From positions 849,422-893,045 of the forward strand of contig NZ_LWCC02000005.1 of the NCBI RefSeq assembly GCF_001642695.1: a DNA stretch of 43,624 nucleotides. Direction: 5' to 3'. The notes beneath the pieces are model-generated. The model was given only the letters and a program-made list of their open reading frames with translations. It made no database searches and had not been told where the DNA came from. A program made the translations under genes and the position numbers. Shown in pieces: positions 26,330 through 35,065 of the stretch (within the stretch, counting starts at the first letter, position 1; each line of letters opens with the position of its first letter). This DNA comes from Streptomyces chilikensis. Its GTDB lineage: Bacteria; Actinomycetota; Actinomycetes; Streptomycetales; Streptomycetaceae.

Positions 26330-28525
26330 TCACTGCGCGGCGGTGGCGGCGCGGCCGACGTCGAAGACGCCCGGCACGTCCCGCATGGCACGCATCAGTG
26401 CGGGGAGGTGGGCGGCGTCGGGCAGGTGGAGCGTGTACGTGTGGCGGACGCGCTGGCGGACCGGTGGTTCCACGGTGGCGGACACGATGTCCACGCCTTC
26501 GGCGGCGATCGCCTCGGTGAGGTCGGCCAGCAGGTGGGGCCGGCCGAAGGACTCGGCGATCAGGGTGACCCGGCAGCCGGTCGTCTCGCCCCAGTGCACG
26601 CCGACCGGTTCCCGCCCGGCTCCCAGCATCCGCACGGCGGTGGCGCAGTCCGTCCGGTGGGCGGCGATCGCGCCGCCGCGCACGGCGAAGCCGACGATCT
26701 CGTCCCCCGGCACGGGGGTGCAGCAGCCGGCGAGCCGCACCTGGCTGCCCGGCCTCTCCGCGATCACGCCGGTGCCGCGGAACGACACGTCCGGTTCGAC
26801 GGAGGGGTCCGGTGCGGGCGGCACGTCGCGGATCGCGTCCTCGGAACGCCCGTCCTCGTCACGCCCGTCGGCGGACGTCCCGCCGGCGGGGGCCTCGGCG
26901 GCGCGGGCCGCGAGCCGGCGCTGGATGGCGATGCGCGCGGTGGGCGTCCGGGCGTGGTCGAGCCACTCCCGGGAGGGCTCGGAGGCCGGGTCCTGGCCCA
27001 TCAGCAGCTGCACCCGGTCGCCGTCGCGCAGCACCGTCCCGAGGGCGGCGAGGCGGCCGTTGACCCGGGCGCCGATACAGGAGTGGGCGTCCTCGCCGTA
27101 CTGGGCGTAGGCCGCGTCGACGCAGGTGGCGCCCTCGGGCAGGCCCAGGGCGCCGCCGTCGGCGCGGAAGACGGTGATCTCGCGGTCCTGGGCGAGGTCC
27201 TGACGGAGCGTGGACCAGAAGATGTCGGTGTCGGGGGCGGCGGCCTGCCAGGCGAGCAGCCGGGAGAGCCAGCCGGGCCGGGTCGGGTCGGCGCGCTCCC
27301 CGTCCGGTCGCTCGCGCTCGGCGCCCTCGCCCTGTTCGTCCGAACCGGGCGGCGTCACATGGGGGTTGCCCAGTGCGATCACGCCGGCCTCGGCGACCTT
27401 GTGCATCCGGTGCGTACGGATGAGGACTTCGGCGACCTGGCCGTCCTCGCGGGCGACCGCGGTGTGCAGGGACTGGTAGAGGTTGAACTTCGGGACGGCG
27501 ATGAAGTCCTTGAACTCGGAGACGACCGGCGTGAAGCAGGTGTGGAGTTCGCCGAGCACCCCGTAGCAGTCGGCGTCCTCCTGCACCAGGACCAGCAGCC
27601 GTCCGAAGTCCGTGCCCCTCAACTGTCCGCGTTTGCGCGAGACCCGGTGCACGGAGACGGAGTGCCGGGGCCGGATGACGACCTCGGCGGGGATGTCCGC
27701 CTCGCGCAGCACCGCGCGCACCGACTCGGCCATCTCGGCCAGCGGGTCGTCCGCGCCGGCGGCGTTGCCGGCGATCAGCTCCTGGGTGCGCCGGTGCTCC
27801 TCGGGGTGGAGGACGGCGAAGACCAGGTCCTCCAGTTCGGTTTTGAGCACCTGCACGCCGAGCCGTTCGGCGAGCGGGATCAGCACGTCGTGGGTGACGC
27901 GTGCGATGCGCTCCTGTTTCTCGCGCCGCATCACGCCGAGGGTGCGCATGTTGTGCAGCCGGTCGGCGAGTTTGATCGACATCACGCGGACGTCGTTGCC
28001 GGTGGCGACCAGCATCTTGCGGAAGGTTTCCGGCTCGGCGGCCGCGCCGTAGTCGACCTTCTCCAGCTTGGTGACGCCGTCGACCAGGTAGGAGACCTCC
28101 TCGCCGAACTCGGCGCGCACCTGCTCCAGGGTGACCGCCGTGTCCTCGACCGTGTCGTGCAGCAGCGAGGCGGTCAACGTGGTGGTCTCCGCGCCGAGTT
28201 CGGCGAGGATGAGGGTCACCGCGAGGGGGTGGGTGATGTAGGGCTCGCCGCTCTTGCGCATCTGCCCGCGGTGCGAGGACTCGGCCAGCACGTAGGCGTG
28301 GCGCAGGGGTTCGAGGTCGGCCTCCGGGAAGTGCGCCCGGTGGGCCTCGGCGACGTGGCTGATCGCGTCGGGCAGCCGGTCGCGGCCCGTCGGGCCGAGC
28401 AGGGCGACCCGGCCGAGCCGCCTCAGGTCCAGTCTGGACCGGGAGCGCCGGCGGGGAGCCGGCGGGCTCTGGGGAACGGGCGTCACGGCCCCTGGGGTCG
28501 CGGCGTTCGTGGCCTCCGCGCTCAT
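26330..28525 (-). CDS. rshA: RelA/SpoT homologue ((p)ppGpp synthetase/hydrolase)
   Basis: A 731-residue long RSH protein. The hydrolase domain is intact: H85, H99, HD at 123-124 in LLHDTVEDT and D188 in KLADRLHNM. The synthetase domain (about 270-385) keeps RPRHSVSVHRVSRK, PKFNLYQSLHT and E366 in AEVLIRT, but the motif that is RxKD in bifunctional and ExDD in synthetase-only enzymes reads EFKD (337-340). TGS follows (about 413-475), then the conserved-cysteine region (LAGCCTPVPGDE) and a C-terminal ACT domain. GGAGG before the ATG at 28525 fixes the start. The symbol follows my memory of the second Streptomyces RSH gene, distinct from relA. Confidence 0.9.
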   Translation of the reverse strand: MSAEATNAATPGAVTPVPQSPPAPRRRSRSRLDLRRLGRVALLGPTGRDRLPDAISHVAEAHRAHFPEADLEPLRHAYVLAESSHRGQMRKSGEPYITHPLAVTLILAELGAETTTLTASLLHDTVEDTAVTLEQVRAEFGEEVSYLVDGVTKLEKVDYGAAAEPETFRKMLVATGNDVRVMSIKLADRLHNMRTLGVMRREKQERIARVTHDVLIPLAERLGVQVLKTELEDLVFAVLHPEEHRRTQELIAGNAAGADDPLAEMAESVRAVLREADIPAEVVIRPRHSVSVHRVSRKRGQLRGTDFGRLLVLVQEDADCYGVLGELHTCFTPVVSEFKDFIAVPKFNLYQSLHTAVAREDGQVAEVLIRTHRMHKVAEAGVIALGNPHVTPPGSDEQGEGAERERPDGERADPTRPGWLSRLLAWQAAAPDTDIFWSTLRQDLAQDREITVFRADGGALGLPEGATCVDAAYAQYGEDAHSCIGARVNGRLAALGTVLRDGDRVQLLMGQDPASEPSREWLDHARTPTARIAIQRRLAARAAEAPAGGTSADGRDEDGRSEDAIRDVPPAPDPSVEPDVSFRGTGVIAERPGSQVRLAGCCTPVPGDEIVGFAVRGGAIAAHRTDCATAVRMLGAGREPVGVHWGETTGCRVTLIAESFGRPHLLADLTEAIAAEGVDIVSATVEPPVRQRVRHTYTLHLPDAAHLPALMRAMRDVPGVFDVGRAATAAQ

Positions 28526-28715
28526 CGGCACCTCCGGCTGCGTCGACCGGCGGACGGGGACCCCGAGAGGCGACACGGCCAGGGGTGCGGTGTCGATCCC
28601 CCGTCCGGACCGGTGCTTGATGCTATCGAGCCCATCACGTGCCGTTCACCGCCTCTCGCCGAGCGTGAACGGGATCACCCGTTCGAGGGAAGGGGGCGGG
28701 CATCGCGGCGTGGCG

Positions 28716-28737
28716 CTCCGCCGCGCGCGCGGCGGAG
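28716..28737 (-). terminator. 22-bp palindrome downstream of dapF
   Basis: CTCCGCCGCGC (28716-28726) is followed by its exact reverse complement to 28737. It lies 37 bases past the dapF stop, fitting a terminator. Confidence 0.65.
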
Positions 28738-28774
28738 GGTCCCACGACCCCGGCCCGCTCCCTTCCGCCCGGTT

Positions 28775-29671
28775 TCATGCGTTCCGCACCGCCAGGGTCC
28801 TCGCGGCGGTGGCACGCTCCAGCCAGTCGGCGTCGACGGCGCCCTCGGCGACGATCTCCGCCGGGCCGGTCATCTCGATCTCGCCGTCCGGATGCTCGGT
28901 GATCACCAGACGACCGCCGGGCAGGTCCACGGTGTACGTGACGGGGGTCCCGGCGACGGCCGGGTCGGCACCGTCCCGGCGGGCCGCGGCGACGGCGACG
29001 GCGCAGGCGCCGGTGCCGCAGGAGCGGGTCTCGCCGGAGCCGCGCTCGTGCACCCGCATCGCGACGTGGCGCGGGCCGCGGTCGACCACGAACTCGACGT
29101 TGACCCCGTCCGGGTAGACCGAGGCCGGCGCGAACGGCGGCGGGGCGTAGAGGTTCCCGGCGTGCGCGAGGTCCTCCACGAAGGCGACGGCGTGCGGGTT
29201 GCCCATGTTGACGTTGCGCGCGGGCCAGCTGCGGCCGTCGACGGACACCGTCACCTGGTCGTCGGACAGCACCGCGCGGCCCATGCGGACGGTGACGTCG
29301 CCGTCCTTGGCCAGGTGGACGGTCTTGACGCCGCCCCGGGTGGCCACGGCGACCTCGCCGGCGGTGACGTGGCCCGCGTGCTGGAGGTACCGGGCGAAGA
29401 CGCGGACGCCGTTGCCGCACATCTCCGCGATCGAGCCGTCGCCGTTGCGGTAGTCCATGAACCACTCGGCCTCGCCCGCCGTCTCCCGGGCCTCCGGGTG
29501 GGCGGCCGACCGCACCACGTGCAGCAGCCCGTCCCCGCCGATCCCCGCCCGGCGGTCGCACAGCGCGGCGACGGCGGCGGGGGACAGGTCCACGGCGTTG
29601 TCGGGGTCGGGCACGATCACGAAGTCGTTCTCGGTGCCGTGGCCCTTGAGGAAGGCGATCCGCGTGCTCAT
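28775..29671 (-). CDS. dapF: Diaminopimelate epimerase
   Basis: A 298-residue enzyme converting LL- to meso-diaminopimelate for lysine and peptidoglycan synthesis. The two catalytic cysteines are visible in EMCGNGVRVFARYL and ETRSCGTGACAVAVAA. Other motifs are KGHGTENDFVIV, RRAGIGGDG and VNMGNPHAV. The frame is open upstream to 29779, but the family begins at about MSTRIAFLKGHG (ATG 29671). TACGAT ends six bases before this ATG with no usable SD spacing, so a leaderless mRNA is plausible. Confidence 0.96.
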   Translation of the reverse strand: MSTRIAFLKGHGTENDFVIVPDPDNAVDLSPAAVAALCDRRAGIGGDGLLHVVRSAAHPEARETAGEAEWFMDYRNGDGSIAEMCGNGVRVFARYLQHAGHVTAGEVAVATRGGVKTVHLAKDGDVTVRMGRAVLSDDQVTVSVDGRSWPARNVNMGNPHAVAFVEDLAHAGNLYAPPPFAPASVYPDGVNVEFVVDRGPRHVAMRVHERGSGETRSCGTGACAVAVAAARRDGADPAVAGTPVTYTVDLPGGRLVITEHPDGEIEMTGPAEIVAEGAVDADWLERATAARTLAVRNA

Positions 29672-29754
29672 CCTTCGATCGTACGGCCTGAGGAGGTCCG
29701 GTGACGTGCGGGGACCGGGACCGGCGGGGGCGCCCGGCGGGCCGGCGTCCATGG

Positions 29755-30414
29755 TCACCGCAGGCGCGCGACGCGCCATACCGCGAGCACGACGACGGCG
29801 ATCACCACCACCGCGTAGGCCAGCGCGACCCGCCAGTCGGCCCGTCGGCCGCTGCCCCGCGGGGGCAGGCCGGGCCAGTTCTGCCCGACCTTGCGGGCGG
29901 CCACCAGCCCCCAGCCGGCGGCGCAGGAGCAGATCAGGACGCCCAGCATGGCGATCACGGCGCCGCTGTCGCCGAAGTCGAAGGCGAGCGGGAAGGCGAA
30001 CATCAGCGAGCCGGCGGCGGCGAGTCCCACCACGGGCGCGAGGTGCCAGGCGCTGAGCCTCCGCCGGGGGCGGATCTCGACCTCGACCTCGGGGCCGGGG
30101 AACATCTCGTCGGGCGGCGGACCGTCGTCGCTCACACCGTCCTCGCCGACCTCGTCGTCGGCGTCGACGTCGATGTCGGGGTCGACGTCGGGGTCGGTGT
30201 CCACGGGGGTGTCCACGGCGTCCGCGAGCTCCAGGGCGGGGGCGTGCGGTTCCGGCCCGGACTCCGCGCCGGGGAACCCGTCGTCCCCGGTGCGTGCCGA
30301 GGGCACGAGGGGCAGGTCGGCACCGGGCACCGGAGCGGCCTCGTCACGCTCGTCGTCGCCCTCGGTGACATGCCTCCCGTGTGCGGTGTCGCGAGGGCCG
30401 GCCTCCATCGCCAC
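29755..30414 (-). CDS. Membrane protein with acidic Asp-repeat region
   Basis: About 219 residues from the GTG at 30414, chosen because AGGAGG lies just upstream; an ATG at 30408 is also possible. The N-terminal ~110 residues are acidic and low-complexity, with alternating D-x-D stretches (TDPDVDPDIDVDADDE). Three hydrophobic segments follow (LAPVVGLAAAGSLMFAFPLAF, AVIAMLGVLICSCAAGWGLV, VALAYAVVVIAVVVLAVW). No enzyme motif is seen and I do not recognise a family with known function. It lies between miaA and dapF on the same strand. Confidence 0.75.
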   Translation of the reverse strand: MAMEAGPRDTAHGRHVTEGDDERDEAAPVPGADLPLVPSARTGDDGFPGAESGPEPHAPALELADAVDTPVDTDPDVDPDIDVDADDEVGEDGVSDDGPPPDEMFPGPEVEVEIRPRRRLSAWHLAPVVGLAAAGSLMFAFPLAFDFGDSGAVIAMLGVLICSCAAGWGLVAARKVGQNWPGLPPRGSGRRADWRVALAYAVVVIAVVVLAVWRVARLR

Positions 30415-30515
30415 GCGCCCTCCTGACTGGGACTCCACTGGTCGATCGGATCACGATGATGGCACGGCGCCCGGGGCCGGAATGACGACCGGAGCGACCC
30501 GATGCCATGACGTGA

Positions 30516-31454
30516 TCAGGCTGTGACCGGCCGTTCGAGGAGGGCCAGCGCACGCCCGGGCAGCTCGGCGGCGTCGTCCGCGGCCCCACTGAGCCAATGC
30601 ACCCGCGGGTCCCTCCTGAACCACGAATCCTGGCGGCGCGCGAAGCGCTTGGTCGCGCGGACCGTCTCGGCGCGCGCCTCGTCCTCGGTGCACTCCCCCG
30701 CCAGCGCCGCCAGAACCTGCTGGTAGCCCAGCGCACGCGAGGCCGTGCGCCCCTCGCGCAACCCCTGTGCCTCCAGTGCCTTCACCTCATCGACCAGCCC
30801 GGCCTCCCACATCCGGTCGACCCGTCGGGCGATCCGCTCGTCCAGCTCCGGCCGGGCGACGTCGACGCCGATCTGCACGGTGTCGTACACCGATTCGTGG
30901 CCGGGGAGGTTGGCGGTGAACGGCTTGCCGGTGATCTGGACGACCTCCAGGGCCCGGACGATCCGGCGGCCGTTCGACGGCAGGATCGCGGCCGCCGCCT
31001 CGGGGTCCGCCGCGGCCAGCCGGGCGTGCAGGGGGCCGGGACCGTGCAGCTCCAGCTCCTCCTCGAGCCGGGCCCGTACCTCGGGGTCGGTGCCGGGGAA
31101 CTCCATCCGGTCGACCGCGCCCCGCACGTAGAGGCCGGAGCCGCCCACCAGGACCGGCCACCGGCCCGCGGCGAGCAGCGCGTCGATCCGGGCGCGGGCC
31201 AGCTTCTGGTACTCGGCGACGCTGGCGGCGACGGTGACGTCCCAGATGTCGAGCAGGTGGTGCGGGATGCCGCCGCGCTCCTCGGGGGTCAGCTTGGCGG
31301 TGCCGATGTCCATGCCCCGGTAGAGCTGCATGGAGTCGGCGTTGATCACCTCGCCGCCGAGCCGCTGGGCGAGGAAGACGCCCAGGTCGGACTTGCCGGC
31401 GGCGGTGGGGCCGACTACGGCGATGACGCGCGGGGTGGGACGAGTACTGCTCAC
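30516..31454 (-). CDS. miaA: tRNA dimethylallyltransferase
   Basis: A 312-residue enzyme transferring a dimethylallyl group to A37 of tRNAs reading UNN codons. Motifs are the P-loop GPTAAGKSDLG (15-25), NADSMQLYRGMDIGTAK, HHLLDIWDV, VLVGGSGLYVRG, and the tRNA-binding region SRALGYQQVL and TKRFARRQDSWFRRD. The GTG at 31454 is preceded by GGGAGACTGGGG; longer frames do not resemble the family. It acts before MiaB, whose gene lies upstream on the same strand, separated by two unrelated genes. Confidence 0.96.
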   Translation of the reverse strand: MSSTRPTPRVIAVVGPTAAGKSDLGVFLAQRLGGEVINADSMQLYRGMDIGTAKLTPEERGGIPHHLLDIWDVTVAASVAEYQKLARARIDALLAAGRWPVLVGGSGLYVRGAVDRMEFPGTDPEVRARLEEELELHGPGPLHARLAAADPEAAAAILPSNGRRIVRALEVVQITGKPFTANLPGHESVYDTVQIGVDVARPELDERIARRVDRMWEAGLVDEVKALEAQGLREGRTASRALGYQQVLAALAGECTEDEARAETVRATKRFARRQDSWFRRDPRVHWLSGAADDAAELPGRALALLERPVTA

Positions 31455-31597
31455 GGCCCCAGTCTCCCAAATCCCGGGAGCGGTCCCGACCGCGGTGCGT
31501 GGACGCCCCGGTCGGACGCGCGCATCCGGCCGGTTCCGGTGCGCATACATACGGTGTGAAACGGACAGGTGTGTATCGACACCACGGAAGGCGGACC

Positions 31598-31933
31598 ATG
31601 AGCGGTTTCCTCGACAACCTGAAGAACAAGCTCGGTCCCGCGAAGGAGAAGGTCACCGACCTCGCCTCGCGGAACCAGGACAAGATCCAGCAGGGCATCG
31701 ACAAGGCCGCGCGGATGGCCGACGAGCGCACCAAGGGCAAGTACTCGGAGAAGATCGACCGCGGCACCGGCAAGGCCAAGGACGCGGCCGCGCGGCTGGC
31801 CCAGCAGGAGGGCGGCGGCCCGCACGGCCGCGGCGCCGGCATGGCCGGCGACGAGGGTCCCGGCCCGGTGCGCCGCCCGGACAGCGGTGACGGCGGCACC
31901 ACGCCGCCGTCCTCCCCGCCGCCGGGGTACTGA
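31598..31933 (+). CDS. MT0933-type antitoxin-like small protein
   Basis: A 111-residue protein. The N-terminal ~70 residues (FLDNLKNKLGPAKEKVTDLA, DKIQQGIDKAARMADERTKGKYSEKIDRGTGKA) match the pattern of the MT0933/Rv0909 antitoxin family common in actinobacteria. The C-terminal 35 residues are Gly/Pro-rich and disordered. The ATG at 31598 follows GGAAGGCGG. No partner toxin gene (SRPBCC-type in Mycobacterium) is adjacent: the flanking genes are miaA and a dioxygenase-fold protein, both on the other strand. It may therefore have a non-toxin-antitoxin role. Confidence 0.82.
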   Translation: MSGFLDNLKNKLGPAKEKVTDLASRNQDKIQQGIDKAARMADERTKGKYSEKIDRGTGKAKDAAARLAQQEGGGPHGRGAGMAGDEGPGPVRRPDSGDGGTTPPSSPPPGY

Positions 31934-31973
31934 CCGCCACCGGCGCGGGGCCGGCCGGGGACGGTGCCGCCGG

Positions 31974-32690
31974 TCAGGTCCAGGAGGCCACGAAGTAGCC
32001 CACGCCGTAGGGGGCGTCGTCGTAGAGCAGGCGGCAGTCGAGGTCGTCGTCGTGCGCCGCGGAGAGGATCTGCCACGGGGAGCGGCCCGAGATCATCAGG
32101 TCGCGGGCGAGCGCCTCGTCGAGGCCGGTGAGGAGGAACCCGTCGCGGTCACCGGTCGCCAGGGCCTTCGCGATGCCGGCGTCCACGGCGGCGGCCCGCT
32201 CGTCCAGGTAACCGGGGGCCTTCACGTCCCGGCGGGCACTGCCGTCGCCCATCACCAGGAGTCCGACGCGCTCGCTCGACCGGGCGAGGTTGACCCCGTC
32301 CTCGCCGTTGGCCGGCGTGGACCGCCCGTGCGGGGACACCTCGTAGCCGCGGACGGGTCCCGCCCAGTTCGAGCGGGCCAGGAGCCAGGCGCCGACGGTG
32401 AGGGCCGACGGCAGCGCCGCGGACCCTTCCTCGCCCTCGCCCTCGCCCTCGCCCAGCGTGACGTCCGTGGGCACGCCGTAGCCGCGGAGCGAGCCGGTGG
32501 CGCCGGCCTCGTGCAGCATGTCGCGCTCGCCCGCGCCGACGACCACGACCAGGTCGGGCTTCGCCTCGACGAGGGCGCGCACCGCCTCGTCGCAGGCGGC
32601 ACGGAGCGCGTCCAGTTCGGGCGCGGCCCCCTGGGCGACCTCGGGCACGAGCAGCGGGGGGCAGGGGCAGACGGCGGCGGCGACAAGCAT
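31974..32690 (-). CDS. Class III extradiol dioxygenase (subunit B)-fold protein
   Basis: A 238-residue protein with the LigB-like fold. The N-terminal MLVAAAVCPCPPLLVPEV carries the position usually occupied by a metal-binding His in true dioxygenases, here replaced by Cys/Pro. Then come DLVVVVGAGERDM, RVGLLVMGDGSARRD and the C-terminal PYGVGYFVASWT. Without the usual histidines, dioxygenase activity is doubtful. Related actinobacterial genes are routinely found near miaA/miaB, but their job is unknown to me. The ATG at 32690 gives the family start; open sequence upstream is out-of-family. Confidence 0.82.
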   Translation of the reverse strand: MLVAAAVCPCPPLLVPEVAQGAAPELDALRAACDEAVRALVEAKPDLVVVVGAGERDMLHEAGATGSLRGYGVPTDVTLGEGEGEGEEGSAALPSALTVGAWLLARSNWAGPVRGYEVSPHGRSTPANGEDGVNLARSSERVGLLVMGDGSARRDVKAPGYLDERAAAVDAGIAKALATGDRDGFLLTGLDEALARDLMISGRSPWQILSAAHDDDLDCRLLYDDAPYGVGYFVASWT

Positions 32691-33055
32691 GATCGCAGCG
32701 TAACCGCTCCCGCGCGGGCTCTCCCCTGCCGGCGACGCCTCGGCCCCCACCCGGCCCCGCTCCCCCGCCTGCGGGCAACCGTGCCGCCGGGCGACCGGCC
32801 CAGCCGGCCCGTTCCGTCTGCGGGCAGTCGTGCCGCCGAGGGCGGCATGGGTGGGCGCGGGCCTCACGTGCGCACGCGACGGTCCGCTCCGCGGAACCTG
32901 AGCCCTCCTGGGAAGGGGGCGGGTCGGGGGTCGAACAGTGCTGTCCGCTCAGGCCGGCTTCCGCTCGCCGTGGTGGCGCCGCCCTGTGCCCGCAGCACGG
33001 GCGGGCACGGTGACCGTCGTGAGGGGGGTGTCAAGGCTGGTGTGGGGGCCGGGCA
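32691..33055. repeat. Intergenic region with imperfect direct repeat
   Basis: CTGCGGGCAACCGTGCCGCCG (32769-32789) recurs with two changes at 32818-32838. No gene is apparent in this ~365-base stretch downstream of miaB and upstream of the dioxygenase-fold gene; it may hold the latter's promoter. Confidence 0.5.
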
Positions 33056-33080
33056 GGTGGCCGCGGGGTGTGCGGCCACC
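33056..33080 (-). terminator. miaB terminator hairpin
   Basis: GGTGGCCGC (33056-33064) pairs with GCGGCCACC (33072-33080) around GGGGTGT. It lies about 80 bases beyond the miaB stop. Confidence 0.65.
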
Positions 33081-33161
33081 CGGCAGAGGCGGCGGGACTG
33101 TCCCCCGCCCCCGCCGAGGGGACGGGGACACGCGCGGAAGGCTCGTGCCGGACCGGCGGGG

Positions 33162-34730
33162 TCAGTCGCAGCCGCAGCCACCCGCCGGCGCGGGAGTCGG
33201 CGCGGGCACCCCGACCTTGGGGAGACCGAGCAGCACCCCCATCGGCCTGACCGCCTCCGCCGCGTTCCGCTTCTCCCACGCGTCACCCGCCCGCGTGCGG
33301 CGGACCGCCAGGACCGGGCCCTCCGCCAGCAGGTGGTGCGGCGCGGCGTACGTGATCTCGACGGTCACCACGTCACCCGGCCGCACCTCCTCGTCCGGCT
33401 TGGTGAAGTGGACGAGCCGGTTGTCGGGCGCGCGCCCGGACAGCCGCCGGGTGGCGCCGTCCTTGCGGCCCTCGCCCTCCGCGACCATGAGCTCCAGCGT
33501 CCGGCCGACCTGCTTCTTGTTCTCGTCCCAGGAGATCTCCTCCTGGAGGGCGACCAGCCGCTCGTAGCGCGCCTGGACGACCTCCTTGGGGATCTGGTTC
33601 TCCATGGTGGCCGCCGGGGTGCCGGGACGCTTGGAGTACTGGAAGGTGAAGGCCTGGGCGAACCGCGCCTCGCGGACCACGTGCAGCGTCTGCTCGAAGT
33701 CCTCCTCGGTCTCGCCGGGGAAGCCCACGATGATGTCGGTGGTGATCGCCGCGTGCGGGATGGCGGCCCGCACCTTCTCGATGATCCCCAGGTACCGGTC
33801 CTGCCGGTAGGACCGCCGCATCGCCTTGAGCACGGTGTCCGAGCCGGACTGCAGCGGCATGTGCAGCTGCGGCATCACGTTCGGCGTCTCGGCCATCGCG
33901 GCGATCACGTCGTCGGTGAAGTCGCGCGGGTGCGGCGAGGTGAAGCGGACCCGCTCCAGGCCCTCGATCTTCCCGCAGGCGCGCAGCAGCTTGCTGAACG
34001 CCTCGCGGTCGCCGATGTCGGAGCCGTAGGCGTTGACGTTCTGGCCGAGCAGGGTGATCTCGGAGACGCCCTCGGCCACCAGGGCCTCCACCTCGGCGAG
34101 GATGTCGCCGGGGCGGCGGTCCTTCTCCTTGCCGCGCAGTGCGGGCACGATGCAGAAGGTGCAGGTGTTGTTGCAGCCGACGGAGATCGACACCCAGGCC
34201 GCGTAGGCGCTCTCGCGGCGGGTCGGCAGGGTGGAGGGGAAGGCCTCCAGCGACTCGGCGATCTCGACCTGCGCCTCCTCCTGGACGCGGGCGCGCTCCA
34301 GCAGCACCGGCAGCTTGCCGATGTTGTGGGTGCCGAAGACGACGTCCACCCAGGGCGCCCGCTTCACGATGGTGTCGCGGTCCTTCTGGGCCAGGCAGCC
34401 GCCGACGGCGATCTGCATGCCGGGGCGCGATGCCTTCTTGGGGGCGAGCCGGCCGAGGTTGCCGTAGAGGCGGTTGTCGGCGTTCTCCCGGACCGCGCAG
34501 GTGTTGAAGACGACGACGTCCGCGTCACCGTCCGACCCCTCGGGAGCGCGGACGTAACCGGCGTCCTCCAGCAGCCCGGAGAGCCGCTCGGAGTCGTGGA
34601 CGTTCATCTGGCACCCGTAGGTGCGTACCTCGTAGGTCTTCAGGCCCACCGCTGTTTCGTCGACGGCTGTTTCGTCGACGGCCACGTCCACTGCCCCGCC
34701 CACCGCGTCGCTCCGGTCCATGCTGCTCAT
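33162..34730 (-). CDS. miaB: tRNA-2-methylthio-N6-dimethylallyladenosine synthase
   Basis: A 522-residue radical SAM methylthiotransferase that adds methylthio to i6A37 made by MiaA. The N-terminal cluster cysteines are in [25 protein letters not shown] and VGGCLAQKD. The radical SAM motif is CNNTCTFC in [19 protein letters not shown] domain follows near residues 420-470, and a Cys-containing tail ends GGCGCD. The start at 34730 (MSSMDRSD) lacks an SD; an ATG at 34721 is the alternative. TACCCT lies eight bases upstream, so a leaderless mRNA is possible. The N-terminal extension carries a duplicated AVDET unit. Confidence 0.96.
   Translation of the reverse strand: MSSMDRSDAVGGAVDVAVDETAVDETAVGLKTYEVRTYGCQMNVHDSERLSGLLEDAGYVRAPEGSDGDADVVVFNTCAVRENADNRLYGNLGRLAPKKASRPGMQIAVGGCLAQKDRDTIVKRAPWVDVVFGTHNIGKLPVLLERARVQEEAQVEIAESLEAFPSTLPTRRESAYAAWVSISVGCNNTCTFCIVPALRGKEKDRRPGDILAEVEALVAEGVSEITLLGQNVNAYGSDIGDREAFSKLLRACGKIEGLERVRFTSPHPRDFTDDVIAAMAETPNVMPQLHMPLQSGSDTVLKAMRRSYRQDRYLGIIEKVRAAIPHAAITTDIIVGFPGETEEDFEQTLHVVREARFAQAFTFQYSKRPGTPAATMENQIPKEVVQARYERLVALQEEISWDENKKQVGRTLELMVAEGEGRKDGATRRLSGRAPDNRLVHFTKPDEEVRPGDVVTVEITYAAPHHLLAEGPVLAVRRTRAGDAWEKRNAAEAVRPMGVLLGLPKVGVPAPTPAPAGGCGCD
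34651..34680. repeat. 15-bp tandem duplication in miaB 5' end
   Basis: GCTGTTTCGTCGACG occurs twice in tandem (34651-34665, 34666-34680). It is in frame and duplicates the AVDET pentapeptide in the disordered N-terminus of MiaB. Confidence 0.9.
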
Positions 34731-35065
34731 GGGACACAAGGGTAAGGGGGCGCCGGACCCGTCCCGCACGCGTCCCGGGGGCCGCCCCGGTCCGGAGGCG
34801 GGCGCGCATCGACCGGCAGACGCCGTGCGCACCGTCGAGCGGGGGCCCGGCGCCGCCGGCCCTGGGCACGCCCTCGGCCGGGAGGGCGGGGACGGCGGGC
34901 TCCCGGTCGTCGGACACGGTGCCGGAGCCGGCCACCGCCCGGAGCCGTCAGCGGACCGGACGTCCTCTCCGGCCCGCGGGCGGTGACCGGTCGCACAGGG
35001 CGGCGGGGCCGCGGGCGTGATCTCCGGCCTACCGGTGACGGGCTCCCGCTGGCAGGATCGCAGGC
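34731..35065. other. Divergent miaB/TAXI intergenic region
   Basis: About 335 bases carrying both promoters. TACCCT on the minus strand next to the miaB ATG is the only plausible promoter element I can point to. No gene or strong hairpin is seen. Confidence 0.35.
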
